Below, in pieces: positions 33,965-43,263 of a stretch of DNA of 45,221 nt. Position numbers and translations under genes: made by a program. The notes below the pieces were generated by a model, which was not told where the DNA came from, did no database searches, and was given only the letters and a program-made list of their open reading frames with translations. Location of the stretch: NCBI GenBank assembly GCA_938038975.1, contig CALHVP010000073.1:1-45221 (forward strand), given 5' to 3'. The DNA is from an uncultured Maribacter sp. (GTDB lineage: Bacteria > Bacteroidota > Bacteroidia > Flavobacteriales > Flavobacteriaceae). Position 1 is the stretch's first letter; each line of letters starts with the position of its first letter.

Positions 33965-35518
33965 ATGAAAAAAACAGTACTTATTCTTACAGGTTTAGTA
34001 ATGGCTTGTAATTCTTCTCAAAAAACGGTGAACGCAGACGCTAAGGAAAACATCGTAAAAATGGTAGACCCTTCGGTGTATGCAGAAAGCATTACAGAAG
34101 CAGAACTTAAAGATCATCTTTATATTTATGCATCTGACGAATTTGAAGGTAGAGAAACGGGTGAGCCAGGACAGAAAAAAGCAATTGCCTACTTAAAGGC
34201 AGCATATGAAAAATTAAATATACCTGCGGCACAGGAGAATGGTGAGTATTTTCAAAAAGTAGGATTAGAAGTGGCTAAAATGCCAACAGGCACATTAACA
34301 GTTAACGGTTCTTCGTATACCTTAGGTGAAGATTTTGCCAGCTTTAATGATTCTGGAATAAGTACTGAAAAAATAGTCTATGCTGGCTATGGTATAGAAG
34401 ATGGGGAATATTCAGATTACACGAATATAGATGTAACCGGAAAACTTGTTTTAGTTAAAGATGGAGAGCCTAAAAATGAAGACGGCACCTATGTACTTAC
34501 AGGGACCACCGAGGCTTCTAAATGGAGTGCAGATTCTATGAATAGAATCCAGTTTGTAATGGATAAAGGCGCTAAAGGAGTTTTATTATACGCTCCAACA
34601 TTGTACCCTAGGATTCTAGCTTATTATAATAGATCCAAGAATAGTTCTTCTGGAAGAATGAGTGTAAAAGGACTTAAAAAGAGCACCTTTAATGCGGTAA
34701 TAAGTGAAAAACTAGCTGAAGCAATACTTCCTAATATCGAGAAAGACAATACTCCAAAGGAGTTAAGTATTAAAGCAACTACAGATATAATTGGCAACGC
34801 AGATGCTGTGGATTCTGAAAACGTAGTAGCTTTTATAAAAGGTAGTGAAAAACCAGATGAGTATTTGGTTATTTCTTCACACCTAGACCACATTGGGGTA
34901 AGTGACGATGGTCAAATAAATAATGGTGCAGATGATGATGGATCTGGTTCTGTAGCACTATTAGAAATTGCAGAAGCTTTTAAAAAAGCAGCTGACGCAG
35001 GTAATGACCCTAAACGTTCTGTTGTATTTCTACATGTTACAGGTGAAGAAAAAGGATTATTAGGTTCCTTATATTATACAGATGTAGATCCTATTTTTCC
35101 ACTTTCCAAAACAGTTGCAAATTTAAATATTGATATGATTGGTAGAATTGACCCAAACAGAGAGGGCGAAAGAAACTATATCTATCTAATTGGTTCAGAT
35201 AAGTTAAGTACCGAGTTACATGAGCTATCGGAGGCTGTAAATACAAAATATGCAAATATTGAGCTAGACTATACCTATAATGATGAAAACGACCCAAATC
35301 GTTTTTATTACAGAAGTGACCACTACAATTTTGCAAAAAATAACATTCCAATTATATTTTATTTTAACGGAACTCATGCAGATTATCATAAACCTGGAGA
35401 CACCCCTGATAAAATAAATTATGATTTATTAGAGAATAGAACTAGACTTGTTTTTCATACCGCTTGGGAAGTAGCTAATAGAGACAAACGAATTACTGTA
35501 GATAAAGCTACAGAATAA
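33965..35518 (+). CDS. M28-family metallopeptidase lipoprotein
   Basis: This is a 517-residue lipoprotein; the signal is MKKTVLILTGLVMACNSS with the lipidated Cys at 15. A protease-associated (PA) domain covers roughly residues 115-270. The M28 catalytic domain carries the usual zinc ligands: SSHLDHIG, GADDDGSG, TGEEKGLLGS, NIDMIGR and THADYHKPGDT. The likely activity is aminopeptidase cleavage in the periplasm or at the cell surface. Two earlier in-frame starts exist (ATG 33953, TTG 33950). I prefer 33965 because the signal peptide begins there and the -7 box leaves almost no leader for the others. A strong terminator follows. Confidence 0.9.
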   Translation: MKKTVLILTGLVMACNSSQKTVNADAKENIVKMVDPSVYAESITEAELKDHLYIYASDEFEGRETGEPGQKKAIAYLKAAYEKLNIPAAQENGEYFQKVGLEVAKMPTGTLTVNGSSYTLGEDFASFNDSGISTEKIVYAGYGIEDGEYSDYTNIDVTGKLVLVKDGEPKNEDGTYVLTGTTEASKWSADSMNRIQFVMDKGAKGVLLYAPTLYPRILAYYNRSKNSSSGRMSVKGLKKSTFNAVISEKLAEAILPNIEKDNTPKELSIKATTDIIGNADAVDSENVVAFIKGSEKPDEYLVISSHLDHIGVSDDGQINNGADDDGSGSVALLEIAEAFKKAADAGNDPKRSVVFLHVTGEEKGLLGSLYYTDVDPIFPLSKTVANLNIDMIGRIDPNREGERNYIYLIGSDKLSTELHELSEAVNTKYANIELDYTYNDENDPNRFYYRSDHYNFAKNNIPIIFYFNGTHADYHKPGDTPDKINYDLLENRTRLVFHTAWEVANRDKRITVDKATE

Positions 35519-35537
35519 GTTATCTAATCTTAGAATT

Positions 35538-35570
35538 AAAAAAGCCTGTTTTAAACAAACAGGCTTTTTT
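35538..35570 (+). terminator. Intrinsic terminator after the M28 peptidase gene
   Basis: AAAAAAGCCTGTTT (35538-35551) pairs perfectly with AAACAGGCTTTTTT (35557-35570) around a 5-nt loop. It starts 20 bp after the stop codon. Confidence 0.92.
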
Positions 35571-35586
35571 AATGGCTTTTTTGAAA

Positions 35587-35615
35587 TAAAAAAAGCCCTA
35601 AGTAAACTTAGGACT
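35587..35615 (-). terminator. Intrinsic terminator for tRNA-His
   Basis: On the minus strand AGTCCTAAG, loop TTTA and CTTAGGGCT form a 9-bp stem (one T-G pair), followed by a run of seven T. It begins 15 nt past the tRNA 3' end. Confidence 0.85.
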
Positions 35616-35629
35616 TTTAGGCTCTCTAG

Positions 35630-35703
35630 GGTGGAAGACCGGGTTCGAACCGGCGACCCTCGGTACCACAAACCGATGCTCTAACCAGCTGAGCTACAAC
35701 CAC
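35630..35703 (-). tRNA. tRNA-His (anticodon GTG)
   Basis: The minus strand folds as a full cloverleaf: D stem GCTC/GAGC, anticodon stem TCGGT/ACCGA with loop TTGTGGT (anticodon GTG), T stem GCCGG/CCGGT with loop TTCGAAC. The discriminator is C73 and the preceding genomic base provides G-1 (35704), the His identity pair. CCA is not encoded. The acceptor stem pairs GTGGTTG with CTTCCAC, leaving two adjacent T-T mismatches (5-68 and 6-67). It has its own promoter and terminator. Confidence 0.96.
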
Positions 35704-35719
35704 CATTTGTAAGCGTGGG

Positions 35720-35750
35720 CAAAGGTAATTTTTTTAAAATACTTTTCAAA
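35720..35750 (-). promoter_or_regulatory. Promoter of tRNA-His
   Basis: TTTG (complement of 35747-35750), a 19-nt spacer and TACCTTTG (complement of 35720-35727) match the full Bacteroidota promoter. The -7 box ends 15 nt upstream of the G-1 base. It is the best promoter match in the window. Confidence 0.8.
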
Positions 35751-36056
35751 GCAAAAAGATATAATTGAGACTTATATTTATTTTATAGAAGTAACTAATC
35801 TTAGGTATTTCTTTAAACAAAATTAGCATACTACTGAAATTCAATCTATTACTTATGACTTTCAACAAGTCAGAAGCGATAAATATAAATCAAAAAGGAT
35901 ATACAGAAATCTTATATTTTCAATGGAAATTCTAGATTATTTTCAAATTGCCATAAAATCAATATCAATAGTACAAATAAAACTATTTTACTTAAATTTA
36001 TTACGTATGAAAACATACTGTTTCCACATTCTTTCAAAATATGCTCTTATTAAAAT
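35751..36056. other. AT-rich leader region of the kinase array
   Basis: About 306 bp separate the tRNA promoter from the first kinase gene. I find no gene in it and no exact TAnnTTTG box. A short stem GTATG-AAAA-CATAC (36005-36018) lies 38 bp before the start codon. The region probably contains the kinase promoter in a non-consensus form. Confidence 0.4.
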
Positions 36057-38093
36057 ATGATTAGAAAAGAAGTTCTATTTCTTTTATTTTTTATATTCTG
36101 TTATTTAAGCCTTAACTCCCAAACGGATAGTATTGCTTATTATAAGGAACAAGTGACTCATATTAGAAACTCACCTAATTTCACTCCTAGGGACACTACG
36201 TATATTCAACTGTTAAATATATTAAGTTCAAAGATAAAATATCGTAATACTGATTCGCTATCCATTCTCTCTATCGAGGCATTAAGTTTAAGTGAGGATA
36301 TCAACTATACCAAAGGAAAAAACGATGCACTGTCCTATTTAGCGATTTATGAACTTGTCAATGGGAATTATGAAAAATCCCTTAATTATAACCTAGAAAT
36401 ATTAAAAAATATAGACAAATCCAAAAGGCCAGAGCTTGCGGCAGGCATATACAATATTATGGGGCAAACGTATTCTTCTCTGAGTAATTATCCAGAAGCT
36501 TACAAACACTTGTATGAATCGTTATTATTGGCTCAATTGGCAGGTAATAATGATTTAATAATAAAAATAAACTCTAATCTAGGTACCTTATTTTCCTTAT
36601 TAGAGGATTATAACGAAGCCACAAAGTATTACCAGGTTGCCTTGGAAAAAATAAACAAAGACGACAATACAATCCTTAAGGCAGGTATTCAGTGTAATCT
36701 TGGATATCTCTTTATGAAAAAAAGAGATTCCACTAAAGCACTTGACTTTCTTAGGAAAAGCCTTCCTACTTTAGAGAAACAAAATGCAACCTTAATATTG
36801 GGAATCACATATACTACCTTCGGTGATGTCTATTATACCTTTGGAGATTTCAAAAAGTCCTTACGGTATTTTAAAAAAGCATTACCATACTATGAGTTCC
36901 TGAACGATGCAAGAAATAAGGCTGCAGTACTATATGGAGTTGGAACATCTTATCTGGCATTAAATAATTTTGAAAAAGCTGAAGAGTTTTTAAAAGAAAG
37001 CGTTTTCCTTTATAAGAAAGTACAGTATAAAATTGGATTGGAGCAATCTTACAGAGCGCTTTATAAGTTAAATAATAGTAAGGCTAAGGCAGCAAAAGCA
37101 CTTTATTTTTTAGAATTATCACAAAGCTATTCTGATTCAATTTTCAAGGAAAAAAGCGTTCGGGATATTGCAATGTTAAAAGCAAAAATGGCATTCGAAG
37201 AAGATAAAGCCGATATAATTCTTAAAAACAATATTGAAGTTGCGGAACAAAAGAAATATGTACGAAGCGCCATTTTTGGCTTTATATGTGCCTTAATTAT
37301 CGCATTACTAGTATTTCAAGCAAATAGGACAGAAAGGAAGTTAAATAATGAACTGGCAATTCAGACTCATAGCTTAACACAAAAACAAGAAGAACTTAAT
37401 GAAATTAATAAGAATCAGGATAAGCTTTTCTCTATTGTTGGACATGATCTAAGAGGGCCCATTGTATCCTTAAAACAACTTCTAACACTAGCTTTGGAAA
37501 ATGAAACCGGAGTGCAACATTTTTATCGGTTTGGACCAAAGCTTAAAAAAGACGTAGATCACATTCACTTTACCTTAGATAATTTATTGAACTGGGGATT
37601 AACTCAAATGCAAGGCGAACCATTAAATCCAATTGCAGTAAACATTCAGAAGGAATTATCAGAAATTATAGTTCTATTCAGAGAAGTTTTAGATAAAAAA
37701 TCTATTACAATTCATAAGGACTTTTTGACAAGTAAAAGTATTTTTGTTGACGCAAACCACTTTAAAATCATTTTTAGGAACCTGATTAGTAATGCCATAA
37801 AATTTACGCCTGAACATGGTGATATTTGGTTAAAATCTCGAATAGAAGAAAACAATTTAATTATTAGTATCCAAGACAATGGTATTGGAATGACTAAGGA
37901 TGTCCTTCGTAGAATTTTTAATCAATCTGAATATTATACAACTTTCGGAACTGATAATGAACGTGGCACTGGCTTAGGTTTAGCACTATGTAAAGAGATG
38001 GTTGTTAAAAATAATGGAACTATTTCAGTAACCAGTATTCCAGATGAAGGAAGTACTTTTTATGTTAAATTTCCGAGGCTAAATCATGTTTAA
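36057..38093 (+). CDS. TPR-containing sensor histidine kinase (array copy 1)
   Basis: This is a 678-residue membrane kinase. A signal peptide (1-21) leads to a periplasmic TPR superhelix (about 50-350) for ligand or protein binding. A short coiled coil, a transmembrane helix (about 403-421), a second coiled coil (425-455) and the DHp helix with phospho-acceptor His463 in GHDLRGPI follow. The ATPase domain has the N-box NLISNAIKF, DNGIGM and GTGLGLALCKEM. There is no receiver domain and no response-regulator gene nearby, so it must signal to a distant partner. It aligns almost without gaps with copy 2 up to the phospho-acceptor His. Confidence 0.93.
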   Translation: MIRKEVLFLLFFIFCYLSLNSQTDSIAYYKEQVTHIRNSPNFTPRDTTYIQLLNILSSKIKYRNTDSLSILSIEALSLSEDINYTKGKNDALSYLAIYELVNGNYEKSLNYNLEILKNIDKSKRPELAAGIYNIMGQTYSSLSNYPEAYKHLYESLLLAQLAGNNDLIIKINSNLGTLFSLLEDYNEATKYYQVALEKINKDDNTILKAGIQCNLGYLFMKKRDSTKALDFLRKSLPTLEKQNATLILGITYTTFGDVYYTFGDFKKSLRYFKKALPYYEFLNDARNKAAVLYGVGTSYLALNNFEKAEEFLKESVFLYKKVQYKIGLEQSYRALYKLNNSKAKAAKALYFLELSQSYSDSIFKEKSVRDIAMLKAKMAFEEDKADIILKNNIEVAEQKKYVRSAIFGFICALIIALLVFQANRTERKLNNELAIQTHSLTQKQEELNEINKNQDKLFSIVGHDLRGPIVSLKQLLTLALENETGVQHFYRFGPKLKKDVDHIHFTLDNLLNWGLTQMQGEPLNPIAVNIQKELSEIIVLFREVLDKKSITIHKDFLTSKSIFVDANHFKIIFRNLISNAIKFTPEHGDIWLKSRIEENNLIISIQDNGIGMTKDVLRRIFNQSEYYTTFGTDNERGTGLGLALCKEMVVKNNGTISVTSIPDEGSTFYVKFPRLNHV

Positions 38094-38187
38094 AATTTAT
38101 CTGTCATTTGACTAATTAACAATATTAGAATGCGCAAGTTTAATAATTTCATGTATTACAAACACAGTTAATTTAGGGAATAAGTTT

Positions 38188-40218
38188 ATGATGAATAAAA
38201 AAATACTTCTTTTATTTTTATTTATAAGCAACACACTGTTTGTTCTTTCTCAAACCAAAAAGCCTTCTAATTTATTACAAGAAATAGAAGAGTTAAAATC
38301 ATCAAGCAGTTTTGATGAGAAAAGTGTAACCTACATTGATTTATTAATAGAACTTGGTCATAGTTTAAAGTATTCAAAAACCGATACTATTAAAATAATT
38401 GCTGTACAAACATTAGAGCTAAGTGAAAAACTAAATTACGAAAAAGGAAGAATAGAGTCTTTAATCAATTTTGGTTTTTATGAGCTGTTTACAGGGAACC
38501 CAAACCAAGCTATTTTTTATTATGAAAAGGCGCTAGATGGGGCTTTCTCCTCTAACTTCCAGGATATAACCATTAAATGTTATAATGGTATTGCTCAAGC
38601 ACAGTTTATCAAAGCAGAATTTCCAGATTGCTATAAGAGCTTTCTGAAAGCATTAGAAGTGGCGGAAGAGATCAATGATTTTGAAATGATCATTTTGATG
38701 AATACCAATCTAGGAACACTGTTCTCCCTATTACAGAACTATGAAGAAGCATTAACGTATTATGAAGTTGCTCAAACCAAATTTAATGAAGACACTTCAA
38801 TAATAGCAAAAGTAACCGTTTTAGTTAATCTAGGTTTTCTGAATAATAAAACCAAAGAACCTAAAAAAGCTTTAGAATATTTAAATGAGTCTATTGATTT
38901 AGTGCAAACTATCGAGGCTACCAAAATACTCGCATTTGCATATTTAACTAAAGGAGAAGTATATAGTCAAATGCAAGAATATGAGAAAGCTATATCCTAT
39001 TTTAATCAAGCAAAAAAAATATACGATGAGGGTAATGATAACAAAGGAGAAGCAGATTTTTATTATTATGCAGGTCTTGCAAATTATGAGCTAAACAACC
39101 TAGAAGTAGCGGAGAAATTTATAAGCAAAAGCCTTGAACAATATACCGCCTTTACCCTGAAATCTGGTATGCAAAAATGTTATAGAGCATTATATCTCAT
39201 TAATAAAAGAAAAGGATTAACCGCTAAAGCACTTTCTAATTTGGAAAAGTCTCAGCTGTTTGCGGACTCTACATCCAGAGACAAACAAACAAGAGATATC
39301 TCAATGCTTAAAGCGAGGTCCGCTTTTAAGAAAAGTAAATTACTAATTGAGGAGGAAAATAGTCTTAAAATAGCTAAACAGAAAAGGTACATCCAATGGA
39401 CAACTACAGGTTTAATATGCCTATTACTTATATCTATTTTAATTTTTAAATCCAGTAGCACAAAAAAAAGACTAAATAAAGAATTAGCAATTAAGGCAGA
39501 CATCCTTTCTAATAAAAAGGAGGAATTGGATAAAATAAATAGTAATCAGGATAAGCTCTTTTCTATAGTTGGTCATGATTTAAGAGGCCCTATACTATCT
39601 TTAAAACAACTTCTTGGATTGGCACTAAAAAATGATACTGATATTAAGCACTTTTATAAGTTTGGCCCAAATCTTAAAAAAGGAGTAAATCATATTCATT
39701 TTACATTGGATAACCTTCTAAACTGGGGGCTATTGCAAATGAAAGGTAACACCTATGATCCAGTACAGATTAATATTAATGAAAGTATAAGCGAAATATT
39801 AGAATTTTCGCGCGAGTCTTATGAAAACAAAAAATTAAGCGTAACTAAAGAAATAGATGAAAATCTTAGTATTACTGCGGATGCAAATCACTTCAACATA
39901 ATTTTTAGAAATTTAATTAGCAACGCTATTAAGTTTACTCCTGACAATGGTGCTATATCCGTTACCGTATATTCAAATGAGAGAGTAACAACTATAAGCA
40001 TTGAAGACACAGGTATTGGTATGACTCAAGATATAGCGTATAAAATTTTAAATAATAAAGAGCACTACAGCACTTTTGGTACTAATAATGAACAAGGAAC
40101 AGGTTTAGGACTTGTACTTTGTAAAGAACTAATTAAGAAGAATAGTGGGGAAATCAATGTTACTAGTGAATTGGGACATGGAAGTACATTTATTGTGAAT
40201 TTTATAAACGGTACATAG
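38188..40218 (+). CDS. TPR-containing sensor histidine kinase (array copy 2)
   Basis: This is a 676-residue paralogue of the preceding kinase with the same order of parts: signal peptide (1-21), periplasmic TPRs (about 50-350), transmembrane helix (about 402-420), coiled coil, DHp with His463 in GHDLRGPI, and ATPase domain (NLISNAIKF, DTGIGM, GTGLGLVLCKEL). The identical His position and shared segments such as NLGTLFSLL at 174-182 in both point to direct duplication. Divergence is higher in the TPR region than around the His, which would suit different inputs feeding similar output. It lies 94 bp after copy 1. Two ATG codons in a row start the gene; I take the first. Confidence 0.93.
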   Translation: MMNKKILLLFLFISNTLFVLSQTKKPSNLLQEIEELKSSSSFDEKSVTYIDLLIELGHSLKYSKTDTIKIIAVQTLELSEKLNYEKGRIESLINFGFYELFTGNPNQAIFYYEKALDGAFSSNFQDITIKCYNGIAQAQFIKAEFPDCYKSFLKALEVAEEINDFEMIILMNTNLGTLFSLLQNYEEALTYYEVAQTKFNEDTSIIAKVTVLVNLGFLNNKTKEPKKALEYLNESIDLVQTIEATKILAFAYLTKGEVYSQMQEYEKAISYFNQAKKIYDEGNDNKGEADFYYYAGLANYELNNLEVAEKFISKSLEQYTAFTLKSGMQKCYRALYLINKRKGLTAKALSNLEKSQLFADSTSRDKQTRDISMLKARSAFKKSKLLIEEENSLKIAKQKRYIQWTTTGLICLLLISILIFKSSSTKKRLNKELAIKADILSNKKEELDKINSNQDKLFSIVGHDLRGPILSLKQLLGLALKNDTDIKHFYKFGPNLKKGVNHIHFTLDNLLNWGLLQMKGNTYDPVQININESISEILEFSRESYENKKLSVTKEIDENLSITADANHFNIIFRNLISNAIKFTPDNGAISVTVYSNERVTTISIEDTGIGMTQDIAYKILNNKEHYSTFGTNNEQGTGLGLVLCKELIKKNSGEINVTSELGHGSTFIVNFINGT

Positions 40219-40349
40219 GTAATAAAATCGCTATCATTTTAACCCTTTTATCATATAAGTGATTTAGCTTATCTTACAATGAGATAATATTAAAATATCG
40301 ACGTAATACACTCTATTTCAGTTAAAACACACATAAAAACGTGTTTCAC

Positions 40350-40417
40350 AACATTATTTAGTTAACAGCTAGAACATATATTAGTTTTAGACCTAGTTAA
40401 CTAAGTAAAATAATGTT
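40350..40417 (+). promoter_or_regulatory. Start-codon-sequestering hairpin of kinase copy 3
   Basis: The left arm 40350-40366 (AACATTAT then TTAGTTAAC) pairs with GTTAACTAA (40396-40404) and, across a 5-nt bulge, with ATAATGTT (40410-40417). That is 17 bp in total, with a 29-nt loop. The ATG at 40413-40415 lies inside the second paired block, so the folded leader would hide the start codon. Confidence 0.55.
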
Positions 40418-42503
40418 TTTTAATACTAAGTATTTTTTTCACAGCCAAGGACGTGCTATAATTACGGCATTTTCTATTCTAATATTTGTCCTGCAAGTAG
40501 AAGAACTATTTAGTCAATCTAAAACTGCAAATCATCTTTTGGAGAAAATTGATAAGCTTCAAGCAAAGGATAATTTTCAAAAAACAGATACGCTTTACAT
40601 TAATACCATATTGGAAATAGCTGGTAATCAACGTTATTATAACGTAGACAGTTTGTATTTGCTAGCCTCTCAAGGATTATCTCTAAGTAAAAAATCAAAT
40701 TATATAAAAGGGCAATCAAAATCATTTTCGCTTTTGGGTAATTTTTATTCTGATAACGGGAAACATGATGAAGCGATAGCAAAGTTTAGTAATGCATTAG
40801 AATTAGCTCGAGAATTAGAACTTCCAAACCTTACTCTTTCTGCTATCAGTGACTTAGGTGGTGAATATGCTTATAAAGGTAATTACGCCATGGCGTTAAA
40901 AAAATACCTTTTAGGAATTGAAATTGCGGAGGAACATCAGAATAAACTTAGACTATCCATATTAAATGAAAATATAGCAAATCTATATGTTTCACAAAGA
41001 GATTTTGAACAAGGAATGCTATTCTACAATAAAGTAAAAAAAATTAACGAAGAAATTGGTAATCCTATATATATGGCTGAAACCATGAGCAACATGGCAT
41101 CTGCATATGCAGACATGGAAGAGCTAGATTTAGCAATGTATAATGTAAATAGTAGTATCCGTGTTTTTGAGAAAGAAAAAATAATGGATTGGTTAGCTTA
41201 TGCCTATGAAATTAAAGGTAAAGTATATTTAAAGCAAAAAAAGTACGATTGGGCTATGTACTGGTACAAACAAAGTGAACTTATACATACAGAACTTGAA
41301 GATGAAAGGGCAGAAATCTCTTTGTTGAACGGTATGGCAGAAGCTAATCTTGGTGCAACAAATGATAGTATTTCAGAAGTATACGCATTAAAGGCTATGA
41401 ACCTTTCAATGAAACTAGAATCTATGACCACTACAAAGGATGGTGCGAAAATTCTATATTCATTATATAAAAAGAAAGGTGAACATGAAAATGCATTGCG
41501 TTATCATGAACTTTATCAAAGGTTATCCGATACATTATCCAGAAAAGAAAATCAAAAAAGTTTAACCCTGTTCAAAACCAAGTCTGAGTACGATCAACAG
41601 AAAGAGCAACTAGTTCTTGAAAATGAAAAAGCACTAGCAAAGCAGAAAACCTATGTTTACGCAGCACTATTTTTTCTAATCATATTTCTTTGCATTACCT
41701 TCTTAGTTCGAAGAAATGAAAGAGTTCAGAAAAAATTAAATAAAGAATTACTTTCGAAACAATCAGATTTAGAAAATAGTGAAGTCCATTTAAAAGAAGT
41801 AAACCAAACAAAAGATAAATTATTTTCTATAATTGGGCACGATTTAAGAGGACCTATAGGTGCTTTTCAAGGGTTAATAAAACTTTTTCAAGATGGCGAA
41901 GTTACAAAAGAAGAATTTCTTGATTTTGTACCAAAATTAAAAACTGATATTGATAATATAGCGTTTACATTAAATAACTTACTTTCTTGGGGACAGACTC
42001 AAATGAATGGATCTGTTACTTCTCCTAGTGTTACTTCATTAGAACATATAGTTCAGGAAAATATTGATTTGCTTTCTGAAATAGCAGCAAATAAATCTAT
42101 AAAATTATTGAATAGAATAGAGACAAACACTTTTACCTATTCAGATAGTAATCAAATAGATATAGTCGTAAGAAATTTATTAAGTAATGCATTGAAATTT
42201 ACACCGGAAAAAGGAACAGTAACCATTGGTGCCGTTGAAAAAACAAAGTATTGGGAAGTTTTCGTAAGAGATACTGGAATAGGAATGAATGAAGAGACAC
42301 TTGGGAAAATTTTCAATAAAGATTCTACCCATACCACCTATGGGACGAATGACGAAAAAGGTACTGGCTTAGGACTATCTCTTTGTAAAGAAATGGTTGA
42401 GAAAAATGAAGGAATTATTTGGGTAGACAGCTCAGTGAATAGCGGTTCTAGCTTTTATTTTACTATTCCTAAAGGAAAAAAATTACTTCAAAAAAGTGCT
42501 TAG
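40413..42503 (+). CDS. TPR-containing sensor histidine kinase (array copy 3)
   Basis: This is a 696-residue, more diverged member of the kinase array. The N-terminal hydrophobic segment is preceded by a longer basic stretch (residues 1-35). Periplasmic TPRs span about 60-375. A transmembrane helix (about 414-432), a coiled coil, DHp with His476 in GHDLRGPI and the ATPase motifs NLLSNALKF, DTGIGM and GTGLGLSLCKEM follow. It is separated from copy 2 by 194 bp, and a strong interrupted hairpin encloses its start codon. Separate translational control is therefore likely. Its TAG stop overlaps the TAA stop of the convergent bshB1 gene. Confidence 0.93.
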   Translation: MFFNTKYFFHSQGRAIITAFSILIFVLQVEELFSQSKTANHLLEKIDKLQAKDNFQKTDTLYINTILEIAGNQRYYNVDSLYLLASQGLSLSKKSNYIKGQSKSFSLLGNFYSDNGKHDEAIAKFSNALELARELELPNLTLSAISDLGGEYAYKGNYAMALKKYLLGIEIAEEHQNKLRLSILNENIANLYVSQRDFEQGMLFYNKVKKINEEIGNPIYMAETMSNMASAYADMEELDLAMYNVNSSIRVFEKEKIMDWLAYAYEIKGKVYLKQKKYDWAMYWYKQSELIHTELEDERAEISLLNGMAEANLGATNDSISEVYALKAMNLSMKLESMTTTKDGAKILYSLYKKKGEHENALRYHELYQRLSDTLSRKENQKSLTLFKTKSEYDQQKEQLVLENEKALAKQKTYVYAALFFLIIFLCITFLVRRNERVQKKLNKELLSKQSDLENSEVHLKEVNQTKDKLFSIIGHDLRGPIGAFQGLIKLFQDGEVTKEEFLDFVPKLKTDIDNIAFTLNNLLSWGQTQMNGSVTSPSVTSLEHIVQENIDLLSEIAANKSIKLLNRIETNTFTYSDSNQIDIVVRNLLSNALKFTPEKGTVTIGAVEKTKYWEVFVRDTGIGMNEETLGKIFNKDSTHTTYGTNDEKGTGLGLSLCKEMVEKNEGIIWVDSSVNSGSSFYFTIPKGKKLLQKSA

Positions 42504-43219
42504 ATTAAATTATCTAAAGATTCTACAGCAATTAGTCTTTCTACATTAAAGCCTTCGGCATAATCAGTACCCACTAATCTTCCTAAATCTTGAGCTCTGT
42601 ATTTAACGCTTTCTATAAAGGTTTTACTGCTTATAGGGGTTTCTGGCTCTTTACTATTAGCATCATGAAACTGAGAACCATATGCTAAAATGGACTTCAC
42701 TTTTACATCCATAAACCCACTAATATCTATAACAAAATCTGGAACAAGGTTCTTCCATTGTATATAGTGATAAACAAATTTAGGTCTCCAAGGAGCTTGA
42801 GTATTATTTTCAATAGTAGTACTTATCTTAATTAAACCACTAAGAAAACAAGCGTCACTAACCAACTTACTACCTTTACCATGATCTATATGCCGGTCAT
42901 CTATAGCATTACATAAGACTATCTCTGGTTGATATTTACGAACCATCTTAATAATAGCTAGTTGGTGCGCTTCATCATTTATAAAAAATCCATCTCTGAA
43001 TTTTAAATTCTCTCTTACTGCCACTTGAAGTATACCAGCTGCTGCTTGCGCCTCTGAATCTCTTATTTCGGCTGTTCCACGTGTTCCTAATTCTCCTCTC
43101 GTTAAATCTACAATACCCACTTTTTTACCGTTGGCTATCTCCTTTGCAATAGTTCCGCCTGCCCCTAGTTCTGCATCATCAGGATGTGCGCCAAAAACCA
43201 ATATATCTAATTTCATCAT
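42500..43219 (-). CDS. bshB1: Bacillithiol biosynthesis deacetylase BshB1
   Basis: This is a 239-residue zinc-dependent N-acetylglucosaminyl-malate deacetylase of the LmbE/PIG-L family. It makes GlcN-malate, the intermediate to which cysteine is added to form bacillithiol. The metal-binding motif is AHPDDAELG (11-19), with a second site at DDRHIDHGKG. The downstream QFHDANSKEPET and the YAEGF stretch near the C-terminus are typical of the BshB1 subgroup. It lies downstream of a trans-sulfuration PLP enzyme gene on the same strand, a link with cysteine supply. bshA and bshC are not in the window. It ends within the last codon of kinase copy 3. Confidence 0.93.
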   Translation of the reverse strand: MMKLDILVFGAHPDDAELGAGGTIAKEIANGKKVGIVDLTRGELGTRGTAEIRDSEAQAAAGILQVAVRENLKFRDGFFINDEAHQLAIIKMVRKYQPEIVLCNAIDDRHIDHGKGSKLVSDACFLSGLIKISTTIENNTQAPWRPKFVYHYIQWKNLVPDFVIDISGFMDVKVKSILAYGSQFHDANSKEPETPISSKTFIESVKYRAQDLGRLVGTDYAEGFNVERLIAVESLDNLI

Positions 43220-43263
43220 ATTACAGGATAGGTTTACTATTATTTAATCAAAGTACTATTATC

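Noticed and set aside
36057-42503. Hybrid two-component systems
   Set aside because: None of the three kinases has a receiver domain or a C-terminal DNA-binding domain; all end with the ATPase domain.
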